DNA of 64,000 nt from JAMXLO01 sp963696645 (GCA_963696645.1 CAVOKY010000005.1:620001-684000), one strand, 5' to 3'; positions 9,325 through 17,683 are shown, numbered from the stretch's first letter. Notes: a model not told the origin generated them from the sequence alone. Numbers and translations are program-made.

Positions 9325-10266
9325 TTGGAAATCCGCAATCTCGGCGCATCCGGCCTGCGAGTGTCGGCCATCGGTCTCGGCTGCAACAATTTTGGCGGCC
9401 GTATCGGTCTCGAGGCCACCCGCAAAGTGATCCACAAGGCGCTCGATCTCGGCATCACGCTGTTCGATACGGCGGATACCTATGGCGAACGCGGCGGTGC
9501 CGAAACCTGCATGGGCCAGATCATCGGCGATGACCGCAAGCGCATTGTGCTGGCCACCAAATTCGGCATGCCGATGGATGACGAGGGCGTAAAGGTCGGC
9601 GGGTCGCGGCGCTACATCATGAACGCGGTTGAGGACAGCCTCCGTCGGCTGAGCACCGACTGGATCGACCTGTACCAGATCCATCAGCCGGATCCTCACA
9701 CGCCGATCGAGGAGACGCTGCGCGCGCTGGACGATCTGATCCACCAGGGCAAGGTGCGCTACATCGGCTGTTCAAACTTTCCCGCGTGGCAGGTGGCGGA
9801 AGCGCATTGGACGGCGAAGACCAACGCGCTGAACGGCTTCGTTTCGTGTCAGGACGAATACTCGCTGGTGTTCCGCAAGCCCGAGCCCGAACTGATGCCT
9901 GCGATGCGCAAGCTGGGGCTGGGCCTGCTGCCGTTCTTTCCGCTGGCGAGCGGTCTGCTGACCGGCAAATACCGGCGCAATGTCGCGCTGCCCGCGGGCA
10001 CGCGGCTCGCCAGCACGCAACGCTTGGCGGATCGTTATTTGACCGAACGAAACTGGCAGATCGCCGAGCGGCTTGGCGACTTCGCCGAGAGCCGCGGCCA
10101 TAGCATGCTGGAACTCGCGTTCAGCTGGCTGCTGGCACGGCGACCGGTGGCCAGCGTGATCGCCGGCGCGACTCGACCGGAGCAGCTCGAACAGAACGTC
10201 AGGGCGGGGAACTGGCGGCTGACAGCCGAAGAGCTGGCGGAGATCGACCGGATCAGCGGCATGTAA
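9325..10266 (+). CDS. Aldo/keto reductase, YghZ/Tas-like
   Basis: 313-residue NADPH-dependent carbonyl reductase. The active-site residues are visible: DTADTYGERGG (Asp and Tyr), VLATKFG (Lys) and YQIHQPD (His). The cofactor end of the barrel shows SVIAGATRPEQLEQN. The frame requires a TTG start at 9325 preceded by a GGGGACG purine run; no ATG fits the family N-terminus EIRNLGASGLRVS. The substrate is unknown. A second, different aldo/keto reductase lies at 31073-31909. Confidence 0.9.
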   Translation: MEIRNLGASGLRVSAIGLGCNNFGGRIGLEATRKVIHKALDLGITLFDTADTYGERGGAETCMGQIIGDDRKRIVLATKFGMPMDDEGVKVGGSRRYIMNAVEDSLRRLSTDWIDLYQIHQPDPHTPIEETLRALDDLIHQGKVRYIGCSNFPAWQVAEAHWTAKTNALNGFVSCQDEYSLVFRKPEPELMPAMRKLGLGLLPFFPLASGLLTGKYRRNVALPAGTRLASTQRLADRYLTERNWQIAERLGDFAESRGHSMLELAFSWLLARRPVASVIAGATRPEQLEQNVRAGNWRLTAEELAEIDRISGM

Positions 10267-10521
10267 CTCCGGCCACACTGGATGTTACCGGCCCTGCTGC
10301 CGAAGTCGCAGGGCATCGCGCCGAGTTGCCTTCTGCGTGTCGCTGTTGCGCTGTGTAACGTAAACGGTCTGATGGCACCCAACGCGTCCGCGACCGTCGG
10401 CGGCTTTCGTTCGATGTCGCGTCGTGTTTCGACCGATATCGAATCGATCTGTGTCCGGTTTTATTGCACGATGGAGACGTGAACGATAACCTTAGGCAAA
10501 GTTCCATGGGGGAGGCTCACG

Positions 10522-11150
10522 ATGGCTGGCAAGACCTACACCTGGATTGGCGGCTCCAGTTTCGCCGCGATCGAAACGAACTGGTCGCCGGCCGGACTGC
10601 CGAACGCCAGCGGCGATACCGCCATCGTTCCATCTGGTACAGTTGTTAGCCAATTCGACTTACAAACCAACAGCAACGCGACCTCAACGGCACCGGTTAT
10701 CTGACGATCGGGTCCACCGCTGGGTCAGTGGGGCCAGTGCGCATCGCCGTCGGCGCATTCGGCCACAGCAGACCGTCGCGCGAATTATTGCTGTCGCCCG
10801 ACCATGCGGTGTACATCGGCGAAGTGCTGATCCCGGTCAAGCACCTGGTCAATGGCAGCAGCATCGAGCAGGTGCCGGTGGACCACGTGACCTACTACCA
10901 TGTGGAACTGCCGCGGCACGCCGTGCTGTTGGCGGAAGGGCTGGCGGTGGAGTCCTATCTGGACACCGGCGACCGCGGCAATTTCGTCAACGGTCGCGGG
11001 CCCGTTGCGCTGTATCCGGACTTCGCGTCGCGTCAGTGGGAAGCCGAGGGCTGTGCGCCTATGGTGGTGACCGGCCCCGCGCTGGTCGCTGCGCGTCGCT
11101 GGGTGAATGGGTTGGCTGGCCTCGCCGTCCCGGCTACACAGGCCGCATGA
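10522..11150 (+). pseudogene. Hint-domain (hedgehog/intein-like) protein relic with deletion and frameshift
   Basis: The first frame gives the N-terminus of an Acetobacteraceae-type Hint protein (MAGKTYTWIGG...NWSPAGLPNASGDTAIV) and stops at 10704. Near 10683 the family sequence continues in another frame as NGTGYLTIGSTAGS. It then jumps straight into the Hint C-terminal half: VRIAVGAFG, LLLSPDHAVYI, EVLIPVKHLVNGSSI, HVELPRHAVLLAEGL, ESYLDTGDRGNFVNG. The middle of the protein, including the catalytic start of the Hint domain, is absent. Its stop overlaps the start of the downstream glycosyltransferase (ATGA at 11147-11150), so the two genes may once have been translationally coupled. Confidence 0.8.
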
Positions 11151-12574
11151 GCGGAGCCACGACCGCCACCACCACAGGCGCGACGACCGAAACGCCGGAT
11201 CAGGCCCTCGCGCGCGCCCAGGCGGCCGCGCAGGCCAAGCGATTCGGCGAAGCGGACGGCATCTGCAACGACGTCCTGGCCGTGACGCCGGAACACCCGT
11301 CCGCGCTCGCTCTCCTCGGCATGATCGCCGCCCACACCAATGACCCGGAACGCGGCATCGCGCTGCTGGAGCGAGCGGTGACGGCGCGACCCGGCGTCGC
11401 AAGCTGGTACGCCAATCTCAGCGCCCTGTACCGCATGGTCTATCGCATGCAGGATGCACTTCGCGTCGGCCAGGAGGCGATCCGGCTCGATCCGCAGAAC
11501 GCCGACCACCTGGTGAACCTGTCCCTGGTGTTCACCGACGTGGACGACCGCGAACACGCCATGGCCTGCCTGCTGCGTGCGCTCGGGCTCAAGCCCGACC
11601 ACGCGGACGGCCATCTCGCGCTCGGACAGAACCTGCTGGCGATCGGCGATTTCGCCGCGGGATGGCTCGAGTATGAGTGGCGCAACCAGACCGAGGCTGG
11701 CAAGGGCACCTTGCCGAAGATGACATCGGCCGCCTGGAATGGCATGCGCATCCCGCAAGGCCGCCTGCTGATGGTCGGCGACCAGGGCTACGGCGACACG
11801 ATCCAGTTCGCCCGCTACATCCCGTTGATCGCCGACCGCTGCCAGGAGCTCATTCTGGGTTGCAGCGCCGAAATGGGACCGCTGCTGGCGACGATTCCCG
11901 GCGTAAAGCAATACTGCCATCGCTGGACCGACGTGCCCGGGCACGCTGCGCATTGCCGGCTGTCCAGCGTGCCAGGTCTGATACACACCACGCCGGAGAC
12001 GATCCCGGCCAACGTGCCCTATCTGTTCGCCGACCCGGCGCGCGTTGCGGCATGGCGTGAACGCCTCGACGCAAGGCTGCCAAAGGGCGTTCGGCGGATC
12101 GGCCTGGCATGGACCGGGCGGCCGACGCATCCGAACGACCGCCGCCGCTCCATGCCACTTGCACGTCTAGCCCCGCTTGCCGCCGCCGGCCGCGCCAGTT
12201 TTGTCTCGCTGCAGAAGCCGCTGCCGAAATCCGACGAAGCGTCGTTCGCGCTGTTCCCCGGCTTGTCGGACATCTCGGGCGAACTGACCGATTTCGGCGA
12301 GACGGCCGCGGTCATCGCCAACCTTGACCTGGTGATCACGGTGGATACCGCGATGGGGCATCTGACCGGCGCGATGGGCAAACCGGTCTGGATCATGCTG
12401 CCGAAGGCCAGCGATTGGCGCTGGCTGCTCGAACGCAGCGACAGTCCCTGGTATCCCACGGCACGGCTGTTCCGTCAGGCGACGCCGGGTGCCTGGGACC
12501 CGGTGACCGCCGCGGTCGCCGCGGCGCTGGCGGATGAATTGCGTGCCGGTGCCGAGGGCATCGCCGCCGACTGA
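11147..12574 (+). CDS. TPR-repeat glycosyltransferase-like protein
   Basis: 475 residues. Residues about 15-190 are tetratricopeptide repeats (for example QAKRFGEADGICNDVLAVTP and ALRVGQEAIRLDPQNADHL). The C-terminal half resembles the heptosyltransferase-like (GT9 fold) domain seen after TPRs, with MVGDQGYGDTIQFARYIP, IGLAWTGRPTHPNDRRRS and VITVDTAMGHLTGAMGKPVW. It probably transfers a sugar onto an envelope glycan or protein; the substrate is unknown. The start is the ATG at 11147, overlapping the Hint relic. It is followed after six bases by the FD..WY repeat protein, suggesting cotranscription. Confidence 0.85.
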   Translation: MSGATTATTTGATTETPDQALARAQAAAQAKRFGEADGICNDVLAVTPEHPSALALLGMIAAHTNDPERGIALLERAVTARPGVASWYANLSALYRMVYRMQDALRVGQEAIRLDPQNADHLVNLSLVFTDVDDREHAMACLLRALGLKPDHADGHLALGQNLLAIGDFAAGWLEYEWRNQTEAGKGTLPKMTSAAWNGMRIPQGRLLMVGDQGYGDTIQFARYIPLIADRCQELILGCSAEMGPLLATIPGVKQYCHRWTDVPGHAAHCRLSSVPGLIHTTPETIPANVPYLFADPARVAAWRERLDARLPKGVRRIGLAWTGRPTHPNDRRRSMPLARLAPLAAAGRASFVSLQKPLPKSDEASFALFPGLSDISGELTDFGETAAVIANLDLVITVDTAMGHLTGAMGKPVWIMLPKASDWRWLLERSDSPWYPTARLFRQATPGAWDPVTAAVAAALADELRAGAEGIAAD

Positions 12575-12580
12575 CCGCCC

Positions 12581-13684
12581 GTGAGCGAGCACATCGACGA
12601 CCCGGCTGAGCTTGAGGAACTGGAGGCGTCGGGCCTGTTCGATGCCGCGTGGTACCTGTTGCAGAACGACGATGTGCGCAACGCCGAACTCGAGCCGCTG
12701 CTGCATTTCTATCGTTTCGGCTGGCAGGAACACCGCAAGCCGAACCGCTATTTCGACCCGGGATGGTACCTCGAGCAATATCCCGATGTGCGGGATTCCG
12801 GCATGAACCCGCTGCTGCACTACCTGCGGCACGGTGACCACGAAGGCCGCAGACCCGTGGGGCAGTTCGATCCCGCGTGGTACCGCACGGCCTATGAACT
12901 GCCGCCCGATGCGGTTGCGCTGGCGCATTTCCTCACCCAGCGCACCTCCGGCCGCTTTGCGCCGATACCGGAGCTATATGCCGTCCTGCACTTGCCGCCG
13001 TATCGCGACGACCCCGCCTCCGGCGAGGATCCATTCGCGCATTACCTCGACGACATGCTGCATGAGCACCGCGAGCCGTTTCCGGATCTGCCGATCGTCG
13101 CCGCCTCGGGTCTGATCGATCCCAACTACTATCTGATCAACGGTACCGACGTGCACGCGGCGGCGCTGGATCCGGCCGAGCACTTCTGCTGCTACGGCTG
13201 GCGCGAGGCACGCAAGCCGAACATCTATTTCGATATGCATTGGTATCTACACACCAATCCGGTGGTTGCGCGCCGCAAGATCAACCCGGTGGTGCACTAC
13301 ATTCTGGAGGGCGAGATGGCAGGCCGTCGACCGGTGCCGTATTTCGATCCTCTGTGGTACCGGGCGACGTATGCGATCAAGCCGGAGCGGAATGCACTGG
13401 CGCATTATCTGACGCACCGGCGCAGCCAGGTGTTCAGTCCGACGCCGCTGTTCGACGTCGCGTGGTATGTCGAGCAGCACCCCGATGAAGTGGGTCCCAA
13501 CCGCGACCCGTTCGCGCATTATCTGCAGGCGGGTACGTTTCGCGACCTCGACCCTTCACCGGTATTCAGTGCGATTGCCTACCGCAAGCAGCATATCGGT
13601 CGCCCCAGCCGACACTTCCGCCAGATGATGCATCCCGATCGTGACAATCCGCTGGTGCACTATCTGCGGTCGCAGTATCGCTAG
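12581..13684 (+). CDS. Nine-unit FD-x-x-WY repeat protein, glycan-biosynthesis associated
   Basis: 367 residues made almost wholly of about 38-residue units with the pattern FDxxWYLxxxPDV...NPLxHYLxxGxxEGRxP. I count nine units. Units 1-4 and 5-8 correspond pairwise: units 1 and 5 both end RKPN, units 2 and 6 both end GRRPV, and units 3 and 7 both have FDPxWYRxxY. The protein therefore arose by duplication of a four-unit block. Such units are known to me mainly as extensions of bacterial glycosyltransferases; here they stand alone. There is no signal peptide or membrane segment. The GTG start at 12581 is six bases after the TPR glycosyltransferase stop. Confidence 0.75.
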   Translation: MSEHIDDPAELEELEASGLFDAAWYLLQNDDVRNAELEPLLHFYRFGWQEHRKPNRYFDPGWYLEQYPDVRDSGMNPLLHYLRHGDHEGRRPVGQFDPAWYRTAYELPPDAVALAHFLTQRTSGRFAPIPELYAVLHLPPYRDDPASGEDPFAHYLDDMLHEHREPFPDLPIVAASGLIDPNYYLINGTDVHAAALDPAEHFCCYGWREARKPNIYFDMHWYLHTNPVVARRKINPVVHYILEGEMAGRRPVPYFDPLWYRATYAIKPERNALAHYLTHRRSQVFSPTPLFDVAWYVEQHPDEVGPNRDPFAHYLQAGTFRDLDPSPVFSAIAYRKQHIGRPSRHFRQMMHPDRDNPLVHYLRSQYR

Positions 13685-13781
13685 CGCGCAGCGCAATCGT
13701 CGCTGCCCCCGGCCGCGGCCGCCGACTGCCAGAGCAAGTTCCGGAGTTTGCAGACCGACACGCGGCGGCTACCGTTCACCG

Positions 13782-14483
13782 ATGTCCACCGTACCAATTC
13801 CCTCGATCGACCTGCCGCGCGCGTCAGCCGAGCTCGCCACACTCGGCTACACCACGTTGCGGCTGCTGGACGTCGCGACCTGCCGAACGCTCGCGGCATT
13901 GTACGACGACGACACCCGTTTTCGCAGTCGCGTCGTCATGCAGCGGCACAATTACGGTCGCGGCGAATACAAGTACCTGGCCTATCCACTGCCCGGCGTT
14001 GTGGCTGATCTGCGCGCCGCGCTGTATCCGCCGCTTGCCGCGATTGCCAATGAATGGCGCGCCGCACTGGGCGAGACCGGACACTTTCCACCCACGCTGG
14101 TGGCATTCCTCGACGAGTGCCACGCGGCGGGGCAAACGCGGCCGACGCCGTTGCTGCTGCGCTACGGCACGGACGATTTCAACTGTCTCCATCAGGACCT
14201 TTACGGACCTCTGGTGTTTCCATTGCAGTTGACGGTGCTGCTGAGCGCGCCCGGCGCGGATTTCGCCGGCGGCGAGTTCGTTCTGGTCGAACAGCGTCCG
14301 CGCGCCCAGTCGCGCCCCGCCGTTGTGCCGCTGTCACAGGGCGATGCGGTGATCTTCCCGGTGCATCACCGCCCGGCACAGGGTACGCGCGGGCCGTACC
14401 GCGTGACGATGCGCCATGGGGTCAGCCGGGTTGTCAGCGGGCTGCGCCAGACGCTCGGCATCATCTTCCACGACGCCGCCTGA
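13782..14483 (+). CDS. 2OG-Fe(II) oxygenase family protein
   Basis: 233 residues. The double-stranded beta-helix iron site is visible as CLHQDLYG (HxD) and RVTMRHGVSR (distal His plus downstream Arg), with the intervening PLQLTVLLS and GGEFVLVEQ strands. Such enzymes hydroxylate proteins or small molecules using 2-oxoglutarate and O2. I chose the ATG at 13782 (MSTVPIPSIDLPRA), where family-like sequence begins. It follows the glycosyltransferase and repeat protein by about 100 bases and may belong to the same cluster. The target is unknown. Confidence 0.85.
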   Translation: MSTVPIPSIDLPRASAELATLGYTTLRLLDVATCRTLAALYDDDTRFRSRVVMQRHNYGRGEYKYLAYPLPGVVADLRAALYPPLAAIANEWRAALGETGHFPPTLVAFLDECHAAGQTRPTPLLLRYGTDDFNCLHQDLYGPLVFPLQLTVLLSAPGADFAGGEFVLVEQRPRAQSRPAVVPLSQGDAVIFPVHHRPAQGTRGPYRVTMRHGVSRVVSGLRQTLGIIFHDAA

Positions 14484-14716
14484 AACCCTCATTCCACGGC
14501 AATAGGGGGGATACCCCTTGAATTGTCACTGGCCCATAGCAATGTGGGCATGGTTGGTACGCGATACGAAAGCATAATCGCTTCGACCCTCGCTGGCAGC
14601 GTGCCCTGCTCAAGTCTTTCGATTTGTAATTGTCTGATGCGCGGTCGCTGGCCATGGAGCCTCGCCACTGCCGTCAAGCAGCTCACTTCGAGCTCCCTCT
14701 CACCGCGACCCGACAA

Positions 14717-14980
14717 ATGAAAGTTCACACCATGTCTCGCAACATTGCGACGACGCTGGTTTTGGCTGGCCTCGGCTTTGCCCTGGCCGGTTGCGGATAC
14801 AGCCCTGGGGACCGTGCCGTCTCCGGCGGCCTGATCGGTGCCGGCGCCGGCGCAGGGATCGCGGCTGTGGCCGGCGGCAGCCCTCTCACCGGTGCATTGA
14901 TCGGCGGCGGCGTTGGTGCCGTCGGCGGTGCGGTGACCAGCCATAACGACGTCGACCTCGGACGGCCGCTCTGGCGCTGA
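14717..14980 (+). CDS. Small glycine-zipper lipoprotein
   Basis: 87 residues (82 if the second ATG at 14732 is used). The lipoprotein signal ends in LAGCG (lipobox Cys). Then come alternating Gly/Ala stretches (GGLIGAGAGAGIAAVAGG and ALIGGGVGAVGGAV) that form a glycine-zipper hairpin likely to associate with the outer membrane. First of a run of short envelope genes extending to 17553. Confidence 0.8.
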   Translation: MKVHTMSRNIATTLVLAGLGFALAGCGYSPGDRAVSGGLIGAGAGAGIAAVAGGSPLTGALIGGGVGAVGGAVTSHNDVDLGRPLWR

Positions 14981-15033
14981 CGCCAAATCCAACGCCGACC
15001 AATCACGCTGAACCATACAAGGGAACCATCACC

Positions 15034-15186
15034 ATGCGCACAAATCTCTCGATCGCCCTGACCCTCCTCGTGCTGGTTGCCGCGGTGCCATTGCTGGGTG
15101 CCTGCAATACCACGGCTGGCGCCGGCGAAGACATCTCCGCGACCGGCCACGCGATTACCCACAGCGCCGAGAAGAACACACCGTAA
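15034..15186 (+). CDS. Entericidin A/B family lipoprotein
   Basis: 50 residues: MRTNLSIALTLLVLVAAV followed by the lipobox LLGAC and a short tail containing GAGEDISATGHAITHSAEK. The tail motif G-x-D-h-x-x-x-G is characteristic of entericidins, small cell-envelope lipoproteins linked to stress and programmed lysis in enterobacteria. A GGGAACC lies just before the ATG. No paired antidote/toxin partner is adjacent. Confidence 0.85.
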   Translation: MRTNLSIALTLLVLVAAVPLLGACNTTAGAGEDISATGHAITHSAEKNTP

Positions 15187-15234
15187 GCGCGACCTCGCCA
15201 TCGGACGATCAACTGAACAACCAGGAGAACGACG

Positions 15235-15372
15235 TTGGCCAAAGGTCGCAGTCGCAGAAACCGCGAAGCCAAGAAACCGAAGGGCGGGAAAAAGCCCGCT
15301 CTGGCCGCCACGACATTCCTCCGCCCTCAACCCGCGGATGCACGGCCGACAACGAAAGAAAGCAGCAAATAA
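15235..15372 (+). CDS. Small basic protein (MAKGRSRRNREAKKPK type)
   Basis: 45 residues with a TTG start preceded by CCAGGAGAAC, a good ribosome binding site. The N-terminal half is extremely rich in Lys and Arg (MAKGRSRRNREAKKPKGGKK), resembling a small conserved alphaproteobacterial protein of unknown role. Its stop is one base before the CsbD start, indicating coupling. Confidence 0.65.
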   Translation: MAKGRSRRNREAKKPKGGKKPALAATTFLRPQPADARPTTKESSK

Positions 15373-15373
15373 C

Positions 15374-15544
15374 ATGGACAAGGACAGAATCATCGGCGCA
15401 GGCAAGCAAGTGGTCGGTGCCATGAAGCAATCCGTCGGCAAACTCGTCGGCGATGCCAAACTGCAGGGCGACGGCAAGACCGAGCAGGTTGAAGGCAAAC
15501 TACAGAACGCCGTGGGAAGCGTGAAGGATACACTGCGACGCTAA
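15374..15544 (+). CDS. CsbD family stress protein
   Basis: 56-residue CsbD-like protein with the typical pattern MDKDRIIGAGKQVVGAMKQ ... VGDAKLQGDGKTEQVEGK ... GSVKDTLRR. The family is induced by general stress in many bacteria; its molecular function is unknown. It begins one base after the upstream stop (TAAC-ATG). The next coding-like sequence, a DUF3309-like peptide, follows directly in the same frame after the TAA. Confidence 0.88.
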   Translation: MDKDRIIGAGKQVVGAMKQSVGKLVGDAKLQGDGKTEQVEGKLQNAVGSVKDTLRR

Positions 15545-15562
15545 GGTTTACAGACCAACCCC

Positions 15563-15709
15563 ATTATCCTTCTCATCATTCTCATCCTGCTGCTCGTCGG
15601 TGCACTGCCTACCTGGTCGCATAGCGCCAACTGGGGCTATTTCCCCAGCGGCGGTCTCGGCCTGGTGCTGCTCATCGTGGTGGTGCTGATGCTGGTGGGG
15701 CGGATCTGA
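15563..15709 (+). CDS. DUF3309-like small membrane protein, start codon unclear
   Basis: About 48 residues with a hydrophobic N-terminal helix, then ALPTWSHSANWGYFPSGG and a second helix ending VGRI, as in DUF3309 proteins. No ATG, GTG or TTG exists between the in-frame CsbD stop (15542) and the conserved region. The feature is drawn from an ATT at 15563. It may use a non-standard start, be made by readthrough of the CsbD stop, or be a relic that lost its start. The body is fully conserved, which argues against long-standing decay. Confidence 0.55.
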   Translation: MILLIILILLLVGALPTWSHSANWGYFPSGGLGLVLLIVVVLMLVGRI

Positions 15710-15750
15710 AGTTCGACCGGACCACACAACATTCATGCAGAGGTATCACG

Positions 15751-16251
15751 ATGCGTACATCCTTTCGCCAGACAGTCATCGCGACGACCGCCATCCTTGG
15801 ACTGAGTGCATTTGCCGCGGCTGCGGCTCCGCCGACGTCAGACGATGCCACGGCCGTTCACCCCTCAGCGACGACGTCTGGCCAGTCAGCGCCCGCCGGC
15901 CACGGAATGAACGGCACGATCGAGCAGCACATCACCGATCTTCATGCCAGACTGCAGATCTCGCCGGCGCAGCAACCGCAATGGGACCAGTTCACCCTGG
16001 TGATGCGCGACAATGCGCGTGACATGGATCAGATATTTCAGCAACGCGTCCGGTCGATGCCCACCATGACCGCCGAGCAGAACATGCAGTCCTACGCGCG
16101 GGTCGCGGCGGAGCATTCGCAGGACATGCAGAAACTGGTGCCCGCCTTCCAGGCGCTATACGGCACGATGTCCGACAGCCAGAAGCGGCTCGCGGATCAG
16201 GTGTTTCGCGACGACTCCGCCAATCATGGCGAACAGGCGCGGCGTGGCTAG
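15751..16251 (+). CDS. Spy/CpxP-like LTxxQ periplasmic protein
   Basis: 166 residues with a cleavable signal (FAAAAAPP) and a helical body containing LQISPAQQPQWDQF and MTAEQNMQSYARVAAEHSQDM, as in the LTxxQ motif family related to the periplasmic chaperones Spy and CpxP. It probably acts in periplasmic protein protection or envelope-stress sensing. An AGAGG precedes the ATG. Confidence 0.8.
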   Translation: MRTSFRQTVIATTAILGLSAFAAAAAPPTSDDATAVHPSATTSGQSAPAGHGMNGTIEQHITDLHARLQISPAQQPQWDQFTLVMRDNARDMDQIFQQRVRSMPTMTAEQNMQSYARVAAEHSQDMQKLVPAFQALYGTMSDSQKRLADQVFRDDSANHGEQARRG

Positions 16252-16261
16252 GAGCCAGAAG

Positions 16262-16528
16262 ATGACCGATCGGATCAGAGTCATGTTCCCCGCCGCCACG
16301 CTGCGGCTTGCGATGTTCTGCGGTCTGGCCGCTATGACACTGACCGGAGCGCTCGCTGTTCCGGCCTATGCCGATAACGACCACGACAACCACGACAAGC
16401 AACGGCATGAAGCACGACGCGAGCAACCTCGCTACTACGGCTATTACGGCCAGCCGAACGTTTACTACACCGCGCCACCAGCAGTTTACGCGCCCCCCGG
16501 CGCATTGCTCAACATCAACATCCGCTGA
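16262..16528 (+). CDS. Secreted small Tyr/Pro-rich protein
   Basis: 88 residues. A signal peptide (LTGALAVPAYA) is followed by a charged His/Asp/Arg stretch (DNDHDNHDKQRHEARREQ) and a Tyr-rich tail (YYGYYGQPNVYYTAPP). This resembles unnamed periplasmic proteins common in Acetobacteraceae and rhizobia. The start at 16262 follows AGGAGCCAGAAG. Function unknown. Confidence 0.65.
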   Translation: MTDRIRVMFPAATLRLAMFCGLAAMTLTGALAVPAYADNDHDNHDKQRHEARREQPRYYGYYGQPNVYYTAPPAVYAPPGALLNINIR

Positions 16529-16608
16529 CGATCGGCGTTGAGCCGACGGAACCGCCGGCTTAACGCAAACGTGCTTATGCCCCATCGCAATTCGAAGGAT
16601 GCATCACC

Positions 16609-17076
16609 ATGCGCTATGTGAATTTAGCGACCGCGGCGCTGCTCGGCATGACGTCGCTGTCGGCGCTCGCACAGGTTCCCTCCGGGGCCGATCCCACCGC
16701 GGGTGCACGGCCTGGTCATGAGATCGGCGTGGGCGAGTCGCTGCCGACGTCCGACAAGGCAAGCAATATCGTTCCTGGCGATACACGTTCCAATATCGCG
16801 CCCACACTGCCCGCAACCGCGATGGGTGAAGGCGCGCAAACACGCGAGTACCTGCGAGCCGCCCGTGCATCGCTGGTTGCCGGCCGCACCGGGCAGGCGC
16901 AGCAATCGCTGGAGATGGCGGAAACGCGGGCGCTCGATCGTTCGGTAGCGCAAGGGCAGACGGATACCCCAAGCCAAAGCCAACTGGTTTCCGAAATCCG
17001 CGATGCGCGTCACGCCCTCGGCAGCGGCGACAGAGCTCATGCCATCCAGCTTATCGACCTTGCATTGTCCAGCTGA
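16609..17076 (+). CDS. Secreted protein of unknown function
   Basis: 155 residues with a signal peptide ending LSALAQV, a low-complexity middle (residues about 25-75) and a helical C-terminal half (REYLRAARASLVAGRTGQAQ, AIQLIDLALSS) reminiscent of a single TPR-like hairpin. A GAAGGA ribosome site lies before the ATG. I do not recognise a named family. Confidence 0.65.
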   Translation: MRYVNLATAALLGMTSLSALAQVPSGADPTAGARPGHEIGVGESLPTSDKASNIVPGDTRSNIAPTLPATAMGEGAQTREYLRAARASLVAGRTGQAQQSLEMAETRALDRSVAQGQTDTPSQSQLVSEIRDARHALGSGDRAHAIQLIDLALSS

Positions 17077-17181
17077 ATATCGGCTCCGGTTGCTCCGGAA
17101 CCCACCTAGGAAGATCGCGCGAAGCAACGCGATCGCCTACGCCGCGAACCCCTAACTGCGCACAATCCATTGGAGCATGCC

Positions 17182-17337
17182 ATGAAAGCGATACTGATCA
17201 CCCTCGCGCTGGTTTCATTCACTCTCGCCGGCTGTGTCATCGACCCAGGTCGCGGTTACGGCGATGGCGGCCGGAATGACGGCGGACACGGCGAATACCA
17301 TGCGGAGCACGCGCAGCAAGGTGATTGGAATCATTAG
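17182..17337 (+). CDS. Small lipoprotein, Gly/His-rich
   Basis: 51 residues. The signal MKAILITLALVSFTLAGC ends in a lipobox (LAGC), followed by a Gly/Asp/His-rich tail. A TTGGAG lies before the ATG. Unknown function; fits the envelope-protein run. Confidence 0.6.
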   Translation: MKAILITLALVSFTLAGCVIDPGRGYGDGGRNDGGHGEYHAEHAQQGDWNH

Positions 17338-17385
17338 CAACCAATGCCACGCAGCGTCTCACGCAAATCGACATGAAGGTGCACC

Positions 17386-17553
17386 ATGGGTTTCATTCTC
17401 CTCGTTATTGTCTTGGTTCTGCTGCTCGGCGGCGGCGGTGGCTACTACGGCTACAATCGTTACGGTGGACGAGGTGCCGGCGGTGTACTCGGCACAGTGC
17501 TGATCGTGCTGCTTGTTGTGTGGCTCATCGGCGGCGTGCATTTCTATCATTAG
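17386..17553 (+). CDS. Small two-helix membrane protein
   Basis: 55 residues: helix MGFILLVIVLVLLLGGGGG, a YYGYNRYGGRGAGG turn, and a second helix VLGTVLIVLLVVWLIGG. It is similar in layout to DUF3309 proteins but distinct in sequence. An AAGGTG precedes the ATG. Function unknown. Confidence 0.65.
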   Translation: MGFILLVIVLVLLLGGGGGYYGYNRYGGRGAGGVLGTVLIVLLVVWLIGGVHFYH

Positions 17554-17628
17554 CGATCCGAACAGCCCTGCACACGTCTGCCGCAACGCAAGCACTCTTG
17601 GTCTGACTGACGTGGCGCGCCCGTTCAC

Positions 17629-17683
17629 CTGTCATTGCGAGTTCCATACCGGCCGATGGCCGGCATGGAACTCGCAATGACAG
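17629..17683. repeat. Perfect-arm palindrome with GTCATTGCGAG ends
   Basis: CTGTCATTGCGAGTTCCAT with its inverted copy around a GGCC-rich centre, 55 bases in all. The end sequence GTCATTGCGAG recurs in the repeat at 62346, suggesting a dispersed family. Located between the small membrane protein and DUF1489 genes, it could also act as a hairpin at a transcript end. Confidence 0.7.

Noticed and set aside
10547..11146. Long N-terminal extension of the TPR glycosyltransferase
   Set aside because: The upstream in-frame sequence is the shadow of the Hint relic; TPR-like sequence starts only after 11147.
16548..16575. GGAAC box with CGTG about 16 bases later, resembling an EcfG general-stress promoter
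   Set aside because: The -10 element does not match CGTT well and no second instance was found upstream of the other stress genes.
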